Of a stretch of 64,000 nt of DNA, positions 33,869 through 40,300 are shown piece after piece (the first letter of the stretch is position 1; every line of letters begins with the position of its first letter). The stretch covers positions 1 to 64,000 of the forward strand of contig NZ_JANHDJ010000004.1 of NCBI RefSeq assembly GCF_024494645.1, given 5' to 3'. Origin of the DNA: Halohasta litorea. Its GTDB lineage: Archaea; Halobacteriota; Halobacteria; Halobacteriales; Haloferacaceae. The notes beneath the pieces were generated by a model. It was not told where the DNA came from. It did no database searches and saw nothing but the letters and a program-made list of their open reading frames with translations. The position numbers and the translations under genes were made by a program.

Positions 33869-34987
33869 TCAGTCGGCAGTTGTCGGGTCGACTACTGGCT
33901 CCGACTGTGTCGGCAGCGGCCCATCGTACCCCTCGGGCACGTAGCTGCAGAGGGGATCGGAGTCGAGCGGATCGCCGGTGTAGGCGAACGCCCGCGACCG
34001 ACTGCCGCCGCAGACGTGGCGGTACTCACAGGCTCCACACTTCCCACGCAGTGCGTCGGAATCCCGCAAGGAACTGAACAGCTCCGAGCTGCGGTAGATC
34101 TCGGTGATTGGCTCCGATCGGACGTTGCCCGCCGACTTCGGGAGGAACCCCGAGGGGTAGACCTCGCCACGATGACTGATAAATGCAAATCCGTCCCCGG
34201 CGGTGATACCCGTCCGTCGACCGATCCCGTCGGCCGACGGTGTGCTCGTCGCACTCCCGTCTGCCCGTCGGTCGAGTGCGACACGCCGATAGTGGGGTGC
34301 CTCGGTCGTCTTGACCCCGAACGGAGCATCGGCAGCGACATCGCAAAGCCATTCCATTACGCCCTCGGCACGTTCCGGCGAGATGGGATCGAGGACTCGA
34401 CCGCGACCGACCGGGACGAGGAAGAACACCGACCAGAGGACCGCACCGAGCTCCGCGACCAACTCCTGGATCGCTGGCAGTTGGTCGACCGTCTCCGCAC
34501 AGACGGTTGTATTGATCTGGAGCGGGAGCCCGGCGGAGCGGGCTGCCTCGGCGGCCTGCATGGTCTGGTCGAAACTGCCCTGTTCCTGCCGGAAGCGGTC
34601 GTGGACGGCTGCCGACCCGCCGTCGACACTGAGGGCCAGCCGTCGGAGTCCGGCGTCGGCGAGCGTCTCGATCCGACGCCGGGTGAGCGACCCCGTGCCG
34701 CTGGGCGTGAGTGTCATCCGAAGGCCGATCTCGGTGCCGTACTCGACGAGGTCGACGGTATCATCCCGAGCAAGCGGGTCGCCGCCGGAGAGCACTACCA
34801 ACTGGCCGTCCCCGAACTGGCGGGCGTTCTGTAGGAGCTGTTTCCCCTCCTCGGTCGAGAGTTCGTCGGGATGACGACGCTCCTGTGCGTCGGCGCGGCA
34901 GTGTTTGCACGCGAGTTCACAGGCTTGGGTTACCTCCCAAATAAGAACGAACGGTCGCTGTGTCGTATCGATATCTCGTGGGTTCAT
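33869..34987 (-). CDS. Radical SAM/SPASM enzyme, heme-biosynthesis (AhbD/NirJ)-like
   Basis: This 372-residue protein has the radical SAM motif CELACKHC near residues 18-25 (C-x3-C-x2-C), the SAM-binding VVLSGGDPLARDD, and a Cys-rich tail: C-x2-C-x5-C followed by GGSRSRAFAYTGDPLDSDPLC. That tail pattern matches NirJ/AhbC/AhbD-type enzymes, which oxidise or modify tetrapyrroles, as well as related TIGR04053-type proteins. It would supply heme for NorB and the oxidases, or modify the CGCGG peptide at 37.9 kb. The co-transcribed HemA-tail-like gene favours heme. Confidence 0.78.
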   Translation of the reverse strand: MNPRDIDTTQRPFVLIWEVTQACELACKHCRADAQERRHPDELSTEEGKQLLQNARQFGDGQLVVLSGGDPLARDDTVDLVEYGTEIGLRMTLTPSGTGSLTRRRIETLADAGLRRLALSVDGGSAAVHDRFRQEQGSFDQTMQAAEAARSAGLPLQINTTVCAETVDQLPAIQELVAELGAVLWSVFFLVPVGRGRVLDPISPERAEGVMEWLCDVAADAPFGVKTTEAPHYRRVALDRRADGSATSTPSADGIGRRTGITAGDGFAFISHRGEVYPSGFLPKSAGNVRSEPITEIYRSSELFSSLRDSDALRGKCGACEYRHVCGGSRSRAFAYTGDPLDSDPLCSYVPEGYDGPLPTQSEPVVDPTTAD

Positions 34988-35100
34988 ATCGGATTGGTCT
35001 TCGGAATCGGCGGTGTACTGAGGCTGCGGTCACTACTGCATTCTCGAACGGTGATGCTCCGCGAAGTAACTCTGTGAGGCCATCCGGTAAAACGGACTGC

Positions 35101-35112
35101 CGAATATGTTCG
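35101..35112. promoter_or_regulatory. CGAA-N4-TTCG site, upstream of the radical SAM gene
   Basis: CGAATATGTTCG lies 119 bases before the radical SAM start (minus strand) and 34 bases from a second site at 35135. It may serve the radical SAM operon through a longer leader, or act in tandem with the second site. Confidence 0.5.
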
Positions 35113-35134
35113 TCCCTGGTATCGCAGTCAGAAT

Positions 35135-35146
35135 CGAACATCTTCG
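35135..35146. promoter_or_regulatory. CGAA-N4-TTCG site for the DUF2249 gene at 35184
   Basis: CGAACATCTTCG has both half-sites exact. Its centre is 43.5 bases before ATG 35184, which supports that start over ATG 35160. Confidence 0.62.
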
Positions 35147-35183
35147 GGAGTATCCCCCTATGTGTTCGGCAACGAGTCGACAT

Positions 35184-35450
35184 ATGGTTGAGATAGACAG
35201 CGTGTTGGCGGAGACCGATGCTCCATCCGAGAGCCCACGGGAGACGATCGATGCACGGGAGCTACCGCCGCCACAACCGCTACAGAAAACGCTGGAGCGA
35301 TTGGTCGAACTCGGTTCGGAAACAGTACTCGTTCAGCTGAACGATCGGGCACCACAACACCTCTTTCCCGAACTAACCGACCGGGGATACGACTACGAAA
35401 CAGTTGAAGTCAAGGAGTGTGTGGTGACGGCGATCTGGACTGCCCAGTAG
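35184..35450 (+). CDS. DUF2249 protein, copy 1
   Basis: This 88-residue protein starts MVEIDSVLAETDAPSESPRE. The DUF2249 core is TIDARELPPPQPLQKTLERL then LGSETVLVQLNDRAPQHLFPELTDRGYDYETVEV. The fold is a small beta-alpha-beta unit of unknown biochemical role, frequent near denitrification and oxidase genes. Two other stand-alone copies lie at 35452 and 35747 on the other strand. It ends 1 base before the end of copy 2. The start is set by operator spacing; ATG 35160 is an alternative. Confidence 0.75.
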   Translation: MVEIDSVLAETDAPSESPRETIDARELPPPQPLQKTLERLVELGSETVLVQLNDRAPQHLFPELTDRGYDYETVEVKECVVTAIWTAQ

Positions 35451-35451
35451 C

Positions 35452-35685
35452 CTACTTCTTTGGGAACGTCGCGGCGAACTCGTTCGGTTCGCGCTGGTCG
35501 ACCTCGTAGGCCTCCTCGTCGAAGGCGTCGACTTCGGCCTGCATCTCGTAGAACAGGGGTTTGGGGTTGTGGTCGTTGATGATCGTCAGTGCCTCGCCGG
35601 AGTCGAGGTCCTCGAAGGCGGCGTGGATCTTCGGATGTCGCTTCGATGGTGGAATGTCACGGACATCAAGTGTCGTGTCTGCCAT
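35452..35685 (-). CDS. DUF2249 protein, copy 2
   Basis: This 77-residue protein reads MADTTLDVRDIPPSKRHPKI then FEDLDSGEALTIINDHNPKPLFYEM. This is the clearest DUF2249 copy, with the ND-H-x-PKPL-x-Y signature and a C-terminal EVDQREPNEFAATFPKK strand. An alternative Met six codons upstream (35703) is less likely, because the CGAA-N4-TTCG centre is 46.5 bases from ATG 35685. Role unknown; the family is often linked to anaerobic respiration. Confidence 0.78.
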   Translation of the reverse strand: MADTTLDVRDIPPSKRHPKIHAAFEDLDSGEALTIINDHNPKPLFYEMQAEVDAFDEEAYEVDQREPNEFAATFPKK

Positions 35686-35725
35686 ACACTGTTCAAAAGA
35701 CACGCCCCCAGTATGGTTCGTCTCC

Positions 35726-35737
35726 CGAATATATTCG
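35726..35737. promoter_or_regulatory. CGAA-N4-TTCG site for DUF2249 copy 2
   Basis: CGAATATATTCG, a perfect palindrome, with an extra flanking CCC/GGG pairing. The centre is 46.5 bases before the minus-strand ATG at 35685. Confidence 0.65.
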
Positions 35738-35746
35738 GGACGTGGG

Positions 35747-36019
35747 TCAGGCCTTGCTGATCAACACCCGCCACTCGTCGTCGGTCGCTTGCGTGGTTTC
35801 GTATTCGAATCCCTTCCGTTTGAGAACGGAGTACAGTGGTTTGGGTTCGAAGCTGTTGATCAGCAACACGGTGCCGTCTTCCGGAAGGTCCGTTAGTGCG
35901 GCCATAATATCGCTAAACGGCTCGCCGTTGATCGTCCGTGCGTCGACTGTCCGTGTCGGGTCGTCGCTCCCAGTCGTGTCTGCGGTTTGAGCGGCTTCCT
36001 CGGTGGTGTCTGCTGCCAT
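35747..36019 (-). CDS. DUF2249 protein, copy 3
   Basis: This 90-residue protein has an acidic N-terminal lead (MAADTTEEAAQTADTTGSDD) and a DUF2249 core: RTVDARTINGEPFSDIMAAL, DGTVLLINSFEPKPLYSVLKRKGFEYETTQ, ending EWRVLISKA. The frame is open far upstream, but that part overlaps the oxidase gene and has no sensible sequence. The start at ATG 36019 agrees with the operator 45.5 bases upstream. Confidence 0.76.
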   Translation of the reverse strand: MAADTTEEAAQTADTTGSDDPTRTVDARTINGEPFSDIMAALTDLPEDGTVLLINSFEPKPLYSVLKRKGFEYETTQATDDEWRVLISKA

Positions 36020-36058
36020 ATCCGGCCTATCGGGGCCGAGGGGGGGTACTGGTTTCCC

Positions 36059-36070
36059 CGATAATGTTCG
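36059..36070. promoter_or_regulatory. Near-match CGAA-N4-TTCG site for DUF2249 copy 3
   Basis: CGATAATGTTCG has one mismatch. The centre is 45.5 bases before the minus-strand ATG at 36019. It lies in the gap after the oxidase gene. Confidence 0.55.
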
Positions 36071-36084
36071 CCTGGTACTCCGTC

Positions 36085-37821
36085 TCAGTCGGCTTCTTCG
36101 CCGCCGTCTGTAACCGTGAGGGCCGCCGCTCGCTGTTCGGCGAACCACTGCCATTCGCGGGTGTTCTGATCGTCGCGTTCGAGGTTCCACGGGTCGTCGC
36201 TGTCGACGCGTTTTCCTTCGAGCCACGAACTCACGAGGTTCCAGACGAAGATCAACTGGCCGACGACCAGTAGAACCACGCCCACGGTGGCAAGCTGGTG
36301 CAACAGCGTGAAGTAGTCGACCGGGCCGACCGGCGTCGCGTAGGCGGCATATCGACGGGGCATCCCGCCGTATCCCAGCAGGATCATCGGGAAGAACGTG
36401 AGGTTCGTCCCGACCATCGTCAGCCAGAAGTGGGCCTTGCCGAGCGTCGCCTGGTACCACCGTCCGGCATACAGCGGGAACCAGTAGTAGATGCCTGCGA
36501 AGACCGCAAACGCGATCGCCCCCATGATGACGTAGTGGAAGTGGGCGACCACGTGGTAGGTGTCGTGTAGCACGAGATCGACCGGGATCGCCGCCTCGAA
36601 GACGCCGGTAACGCCGCCGATGATGAAGTTAGCGATGAAGCCAATACAGAACAGCATCGGCGTCCGTAGCCGAATCCGGCCGTTCCACAGCGTCGTAATC
36701 CAGTTGAACACCTTGACTGCCGAGGGGATGGCGATCGCGATCGAGACCGCCATGAACGAGGCCCGAAGTCGGGGGTCGATGCCGGTGGCGAACATATGGT
36801 GGGCCCAGACGCCAAACGAGAGCACACCCAATGCGAGAGTGGAATACACGACGAACTTGAAGCCGAACAGTTTTCGGCCCGCGAACCGCGGCAGGATGTA
36901 GCTGATCAGTCCCATCGGCGGCAACACGAGGATGTAGACTTCGGGATGACCGAAGAACCAAAACAGGTGTTGCCAGAGGATCGTCCCGCCGTCGGTGGCG
37001 AAGAAGGTCGTCCCGAAGTTCCGATCGGCCAGCAGCATCATCAGCGCACTGCCGAGCAGCGGGAATGTAAAGAGAATCTGGGCGGATTGAACGAGGATCG
37101 TCCAGGAGAACAGATCGAGGTTCGCCCACGTGACGTCCTCGCCGCGCTGGGTGAAGATGGTCGCAATGAAGTTGATCGCCCCCATCGTTGCGGCGACTCC
37201 CGACAGGTGGAGCCCGAGGATCATGAGATCCAAGCCAGGGTTCGCTTGTTGGATCGACAGTGGCGTGTACAACGTCCAGGCGGTCGCTGCGCCCTCGACG
37301 CCCGACAGTACCGGGTTCAGAATAATGCCGCCCCAGATGAGCAGCGCCCCCGGCGGCAACAGCCAGAAGGCGATGGCGTTGATTCGGGGAAACGCCATAT
37401 CGTCGGCCCCGATCAGAATCGGGATGAAGTAGTTGGCAAAGGCGGCTAAAATGGGCGTCCCGAACAGGAACAGCATCGTGATGCCGTGGCTGGTCAGCAG
37501 GACGTTGTACGTCGACCGGCCCAACAGGTCCGACGCAGGGGTAATGAGTTCGAACCGCATGAGGACGACCGCGATCCCGCCCCACGCGAAGGAAATGACT
37601 GCGAACACGCCATAGAGGAGCCCGATGTCCTTGTGGTCGACGGTCGTCACCCACCGAAGGAGTCCACGCAATTTCTCCCCGCCGATCTCCTCGGAGCCGA
37701 CGAACTCGCCCCCGCCGGAGGGAACGGACTGTGGCTGTCGACGCGATAGCAGAACGGCGATACTTATAAAAACGATTCCCATGACGACAGTAAGCGCGAC
37801 CTGTGAAGAGAGCTGAACCAT
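36085..37821 (-). CDS. Heme-copper oxidase subunit I (cytochrome c oxidase type)
   Basis: This 578-residue protein has about 12-14 helices and the full A-type oxidase signature. Heme a His lies in NVLLTSHGITMLFLFGTP near residue 90, Cu-B His with cross-linked Tyr in WFFGHPEVYILVLPPMG, and the His-His pair in WAHHMFATGID. The two heme His lie in DTYHVVAHFHYVIMGA. The site is complete for oxygen reduction. No subunit II (CuA) gene is adjacent, so it must use a partner elsewhere or a halocyanin. It shares a central CGAA-N4-TTCG-like site with the CGCGG gene, which puts it in the denitrification regulon. Start is ATG 37821. Confidence 0.88.
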   Translation of the reverse strand: MVQLSSQVALTVVMGIVFISIAVLLSRRQPQSVPSGGGEFVGSEEIGGEKLRGLLRWVTTVDHKDIGLLYGVFAVISFAWGGIAVVLMRFELITPASDLLGRSTYNVLLTSHGITMLFLFGTPILAAFANYFIPILIGADDMAFPRINAIAFWLLPPGALLIWGGIILNPVLSGVEGAATAWTLYTPLSIQQANPGLDLMILGLHLSGVAATMGAINFIATIFTQRGEDVTWANLDLFSWTILVQSAQILFTFPLLGSALMMLLADRNFGTTFFATDGGTILWQHLFWFFGHPEVYILVLPPMGLISYILPRFAGRKLFGFKFVVYSTLALGVLSFGVWAHHMFATGIDPRLRASFMAVSIAIAIPSAVKVFNWITTLWNGRIRLRTPMLFCIGFIANFIIGGVTGVFEAAIPVDLVLHDTYHVVAHFHYVIMGAIAFAVFAGIYYWFPLYAGRWYQATLGKAHFWLTMVGTNLTFFPMILLGYGGMPRRYAAYATPVGPVDYFTLLHQLATVGVVLLVVGQLIFVWNLVSSWLEGKRVDSDDPWNLERDDQNTREWQWFAEQRAAALTVTDGGEEAD

Positions 37822-37859
37822 ACCGACCGAATACGATTGTAGCCATATGGGAGTTGACC

Positions 37860-37871
37860 GGAACATATTCG
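37860..37871. promoter_or_regulatory. Shared operator between oxidase I and the CGCGG gene
   Basis: GGAACATATTCG has one mismatch from CGAA-N4-TTCG. Its centre is exactly 44.5 bases from both divergent starts, ATG 37821 (minus) and ATG 37910 (plus). A TATA-like TTTTTATAAA follows on the plus side at about 37881. One bound dimer could activate both genes. Confidence 0.6.
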
Positions 37872-37909
37872 CATCAGTTCTTTTTATAAACTGACTCCAA
37901 GCGCCAGCC

Positions 37910-38218
37910 ATGGCACAACCGGTCCATGACCACGACAACGTCGACCCGATCACCGACCGCACCCACGAGACTTCGTGGTCGGCAAATCTTGAAGGACCAC
38001 AACACGCCGAGGACCGCGAGCTCGTCGTCGCGCAGGCCCTCGAGGCGGTCGACCACACGGCCCCCGGCTACCACGTGAACCTCGTGACTCACGGGACCAA
38101 CGGCCATCCGTCGGAGTACCTCTACGAGGCCCTCGACGACCTAGAGGCGGACGTCGACTACGAGTATATCGAGCAGTGTGGCTGTGGCGGCCACGTAACG
38201 CGGGTTTACGTCGGTTGA
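37910..38218 (+). CDS. CGCGG-family putative radical-SAM-modified RiPP protein
   Basis: This 102-residue acidic soluble protein begins MAQPVHDHDNVDPITDRTHE and ends with YEYIEQCGCGGHVTRVYVG. The Cys-Gly-Cys-Gly-Gly motif (about residues 90-94) near the C-terminus marks the haloarchaeal CGCGG family, which is thought (recalled) to be a peptide modified by a radical SAM enzyme. The middle (HVNLVTHGTNGHPSEYLYEAL) resembles a DUF2249-like fold. No protease or exporter gene is nearby. The candidate maturase is the radical SAM gene at 33869-34987. ATG 37910 is probably leaderless and is under the shared operator. Confidence 0.72.
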   Translation: MAQPVHDHDNVDPITDRTHETSWSANLEGPQHAEDRELVVAQALEAVDHTAPGYHVNLVTHGTNGHPSEYLYEALDDLEADVDYEYIEQCGCGGHVTRVYVG

Positions 38219-38291
38219 TCGGTGCTACTACGTCGACTGATCGGCTGCCTTGACGCGTTGACTGACCGAGTGCCACCCGCGTCGTGGGTCG

Positions 38292-38597
38292 TCAGTCGAC
38301 GACGTACGACTGGTGGTCCCCACGGGTTTGCATATCAATGAACTGGTGTCGGGTGGTATTCCCGACACTCCCGGCGAACGAACGGTCGGTGTCGTCGTCG
38401 GCAGACACCGTGTTGGCTCCGCGAAGCCCGGAATCCCGAAGAACTGATTCGAGCGCTTCCGGGAACGGCTGGTCACAGTGGAGATCCACAACGACCAACC
38501 GGTCGGTGAAACTCTTGGCGACGAACGCATCGTCGACGGCGTCGTGCTCGCGGATCTCCTCGACGAGGTCGCGGAGTTCGGCCGCTCTGTCGGTCAT
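38292..38597 (-). CDS. Small conserved protein of the denitrification regulon
   Basis: This 101-residue protein reads MTDRAAELRDLVEEIREHDA, then FVAKSFTDRLVVVDLHCDQPFPEALESVL, and ends QFIDMQTRGDHQSYVVD. Its strand-helix pattern might be a distant DUF2249-like fold, but key residues differ. Function unknown. Start ATG 38597 is 45.5 bases from the operator centre; ATG 38609 is possible. Confidence 0.6.
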   Translation of the reverse strand: MTDRAAELRDLVEEIREHDAVDDAFVAKSFTDRLVVVDLHCDQPFPEALESVLRDSGLRGANTVSADDDTDRSFAGSVGNTTRHQFIDMQTRGDHQSYVVD

Positions 38598-38636
38598 CCA
38601 GTAACACATCGGGTCGACCCCGCAAAACACTCCGGA

Positions 38637-38648
38637 CGAATATATTCG
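38637..38648. promoter_or_regulatory. CGAA-N4-TTCG site for the minus-strand gene at 38597
   Basis: CGAATATATTCG, a perfect palindrome centred 45.5 bases before ATG 38597. A second site on the other side of the promoter gap (38672) serves the divergent gene. Confidence 0.65.
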
Positions 38649-38671
38649 GTCCCCCATCCGGACCGCACGCC

Positions 38672-38683
38672 CGAACGTATTCG
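38672..38683. promoter_or_regulatory. CGAA-N4-TTCG site for the plus-strand gene at 38722
   Basis: CGAACGTATTCG has exact half-sites and flanking CCC/GGG pairing. The centre is 44.5 bases before ATG 38722, which supports that start over ATG 38689. Confidence 0.65.
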
Positions 38684-38721
38684 GGACCATGAATAGGACT
38701 CTAGGGACCACACGATGTGGC

Positions 38722-39309
38722 ATGGTTGGCTTTCCATCCCCGTTCGGCGACTCGGAGGACGACGATCTCTTCGACGAGATCACGGCGTTCGTCCCGGACC
38801 ACCTCCCGGAACCGGGGGAGTTCCTCGCGGGCCACGCCGTACTCACCGGCGAGGACCACGTCGCGGTTCACACGCTCACCGAGGAGCTGTTCGAGGAGCG
38901 CGGCGTCTACGACATGACCTTCAATTACAACCTCGCCCGGCTGAATCTCGATACACGCCATCCGAACGCGGGGTATCGGTACGCCGAGGAGGCCGACGAC
39001 CCCACGGTCCTCCGGGCGGAGTTCACGCCGACGACGCCGTTCTGCCCACAGACCCACACGCTGACTATCGGGTCGTTCCGGGCCTGGAACGGCCTCACCG
39101 AACGCCACGACTATGAGCTTGTCCGCGTTCGCTCCCACCCGATGCACCACCAAAGCGAGTCGATCAACGACCAGTTGGCCGAGGTCGAAGCCGCGTTCTG
39201 GGAGACCGGTGAGATTTCCGATCCCGAGGAAGGCACGGCCAACACTGGTCGTCAGGGGCTGACGCTCCCCGAAGAGGGGTCGACCGGCCCGCAGGACGCA
39301 CCGTTCTGA
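38722..39309 (+). CDS. Conserved haloarchaeal protein, unknown, in the regulon
   Basis: About 195 residues (MVGFPSPFGDSEDDDLFDEI...). The central part TFNYNLARLNLDTRHPNAGY and PTVLRAEFTPTTPFCPQTHTLTIGSFRAWNGL, with YELVRVRSHPMHHQSESIN, contains a Cys and clustered His that could bind metal. The fold weakly suggests MIP18/DUF59-like Fe-S assembly proteins, but I cannot confirm this. The C-terminal tail is charged and probably disordered. It stands alone under its own CGAA-N4-TTCG promoter. Confidence 0.6.
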   Translation: MVGFPSPFGDSEDDDLFDEITAFVPDHLPEPGEFLAGHAVLTGEDHVAVHTLTEELFEERGVYDMTFNYNLARLNLDTRHPNAGYRYAEEADDPTVLRAEFTPTTPFCPQTHTLTIGSFRAWNGLTERHDYELVRVRSHPMHHQSESINDQLAEVEAAFWETGEISDPEEGTANTGRQGLTLPEEGSTGPQDAPF

Positions 39310-39359
39310 GTCCGAGGTCCGGCCAGTTCGAATGGGACTAGTCCCGTCGTCGACAGCGC

Positions 39360-39371
39360 CTAACGTGTTCG
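39360..39371. promoter_or_regulatory. Near-match CGAA-N4-TTCG site for the cupin operon
   Basis: CTAACGTGTTCG has one mismatch. The centre is 46.5 bases before ATG 39412, the start of the 28-codon leader ORF in front of the first cupin gene. Confidence 0.52.
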
Positions 39372-39411
39372 GGTGAACCCTTTTGCTGTTTCTCCGACCA
39401 TCTCTACCCGC

Positions 39412-39498
39412 ATGTGTCTAGGCACACCTAAAAAGCGATGGGTCGAAACCGAACCGTCGACCCGTACTGATCGGCAACAGCGGGAGGGATGTCGATGA
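39412..39498 (+). CDS. 28-residue leader peptide upstream of the cupins
   Basis: The ORF begins MCLGTPKKRWVETEPSTRTD and ends REGCR with TGA at 39496-39498. The TGA overlaps the ATG (39495) of the first cupin in ATGA form. It is basic and has Cys at residues 2 and 27. The operator is spaced to this ATG rather than to the cupin, which suggests that this is the true first cistron. It could be a regulatory leader peptide or simply a ribosome-loading ORF. Confidence 0.5.
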   Translation: MCLGTPKKRWVETEPSTRTDRQQREGCR

Positions 39499-39881
39499 CG
39501 ACCATCGAGTTCGATGCGGAGCGCAGCTACGACGCCGAGCGGTTTTCGGCCATCGAAGCGTTCCGAAGCGGCCGGATGAAAGTCGTCTGCGGCTTCTTCG
39601 AGCCGGGACAGTTCATCCCGGTTCATGCTCCCGGCAGCGACGTCGTGATCGAGGTCCGCTCGGGAACCGGCGTCGTCCGCGACGGCGAAACGGAACATCG
39701 CGTCGAGGCAGGCGACATAGTCGTTGTCGAGGCTGACACTGACCGAGGAATCAAGGCCGACGACGACAGCCGACTGGAGGCGCTGCTCGTCACCGCACCA
39801 CCGCCGACTGACGCCGAACACGAACCGGTTCGAACCGGACTGCAGACCAGCGAGTTCGATCCACACGAGGACACCGAATGA
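39495..39881 (+). CDS. Cupin-domain protein 1
   Basis: This 128-residue single cupin barrel (MTTIEFDAERSYDAERFSAI...) reads CGFFEPGQFIPVHAPGSDVVIEVRSGTGVVRDGETEHRVEAGDIVVVEADTDRGIKAD. The first cupin motif has His but lacks the usual second His, so metal binding is uncertain. It overlaps the leader ORF upstream and the second cupin gene downstream by 4 bases. Role in nitrite/NO metabolism is unknown; cupins near denitrification genes may act as sensors. Confidence 0.75.
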   Translation: MTTIEFDAERSYDAERFSAIEAFRSGRMKVVCGFFEPGQFIPVHAPGSDVVIEVRSGTGVVRDGETEHRVEAGDIVVVEADTDRGIKADDDSRLEALLVTAPPPTDAEHEPVRTGLQTSEFDPHEDTE

Positions 39882-40183
39882 CAACTATACACACGCTCTC
39901 CGAACTGGACGGCGAGCCACACGCTCGCGTCTTTCCTGACGCCGAACCGAAGACGATCCGTCTCACACTTTCGGCAGGTGAGGAGGTCCCACAACACTCC
40001 CATCCCGACCGCGAGATCGTCTTGTATCTCGTTTCTGGAACTATCGAACTCCAAGTCGGCGAGGAGACGGATACTTTGACTGCGGGCGATGTCGCACGCT
40101 TCGACGGCGACCACCAGATCTCGCCACGCGCTCTCGAGGCCAGTACAGCCCTGCTCGTGTTGGCCCGCCGGTCGACAGAGTAG
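39878..40183 (+). CDS. Cupin-domain protein 2
   Basis: This 101-residue cupin (MTTIHTLSELDGEPHARVFP...) reads LSAGEEVPQHSHPDREIVLYLVSGTIELQVGEETDTLTAGDVARFDGDHQISPRAL. It has a typical metal site with His-Ser-His near residue 41 and Glu nearby, and the later GD..RFDGDHQ gives the second motif. It overlaps cupin 1 by 4 bases. It is probably a metal-binding partner or paralogue of cupin 1. Confidence 0.78.
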   Translation: MTTIHTLSELDGEPHARVFPDAEPKTIRLTLSAGEEVPQHSHPDREIVLYLVSGTIELQVGEETDTLTAGDVARFDGDHQISPRALEASTALLVLARRSTE

Positions 40184-40193
40184 CCACGCTACC

Positions 40194-40205
40194 CGAACAT
40201 GTTCG
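40194..40205. promoter_or_regulatory. Perfect CGAA-N4-TTCG site for the Bat-type regulator
   Basis: CGAACATGTTCG is a perfect 12-base palindrome. The centre is 44.5 bases before ATG 40244 of the 18-codon leader. If the regulator binds this motif, this is an autoregulatory site. Confidence 0.65.
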
Positions 40206-40230
40206 TACATATCGGTATCCCTTTCCATCC

Positions 40231-40242
40231 CGAACGTGTTCC
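40231..40242. promoter_or_regulatory. Second, near-match site overlapping the start region
   Basis: CGAACGTGTTCC has one mismatch and ends 1 base before ATG 40244. Binding here would block transcription start, so it could provide negative feedback at high regulator level. Inference. Confidence 0.45.
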
Positions 40243-40243
40243 T

Positions 40244-40300
40244 ATGACAGAGCCACGGCCGGATCGGCGGGCGGTACAGTGTGGAGTGATCGGACAATGA
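40244..40300 (+). CDS. 18-residue leader peptide of the Bat-type regulator
   Basis: The ORF MTEPRPDRRAVQCGVIGQ ends at TGA 40298-40300, which overlaps ATG 40297 of the regulator gene (ATGA). The operator spacing points to this ATG as the first cistron. The peptide has one Cys and several Arg and Pro. It is a candidate for translational coupling control. Confidence 0.5.
   Translation: MTEPRPDRRAVQCGVIGQ

Noticed and set aside
34917..35183. 88-codon minus-strand frame over the radical SAM promoter
   Set aside because: It overlaps the radical SAM start in another frame and both operator sites.
36085..38058. Longer oxidase I start with an extra N-terminus
   Set aside because: The extra part runs over the CGCGG gene and lacks hydrophobic pattern; ATG 37821 also agrees with the operator spacing.
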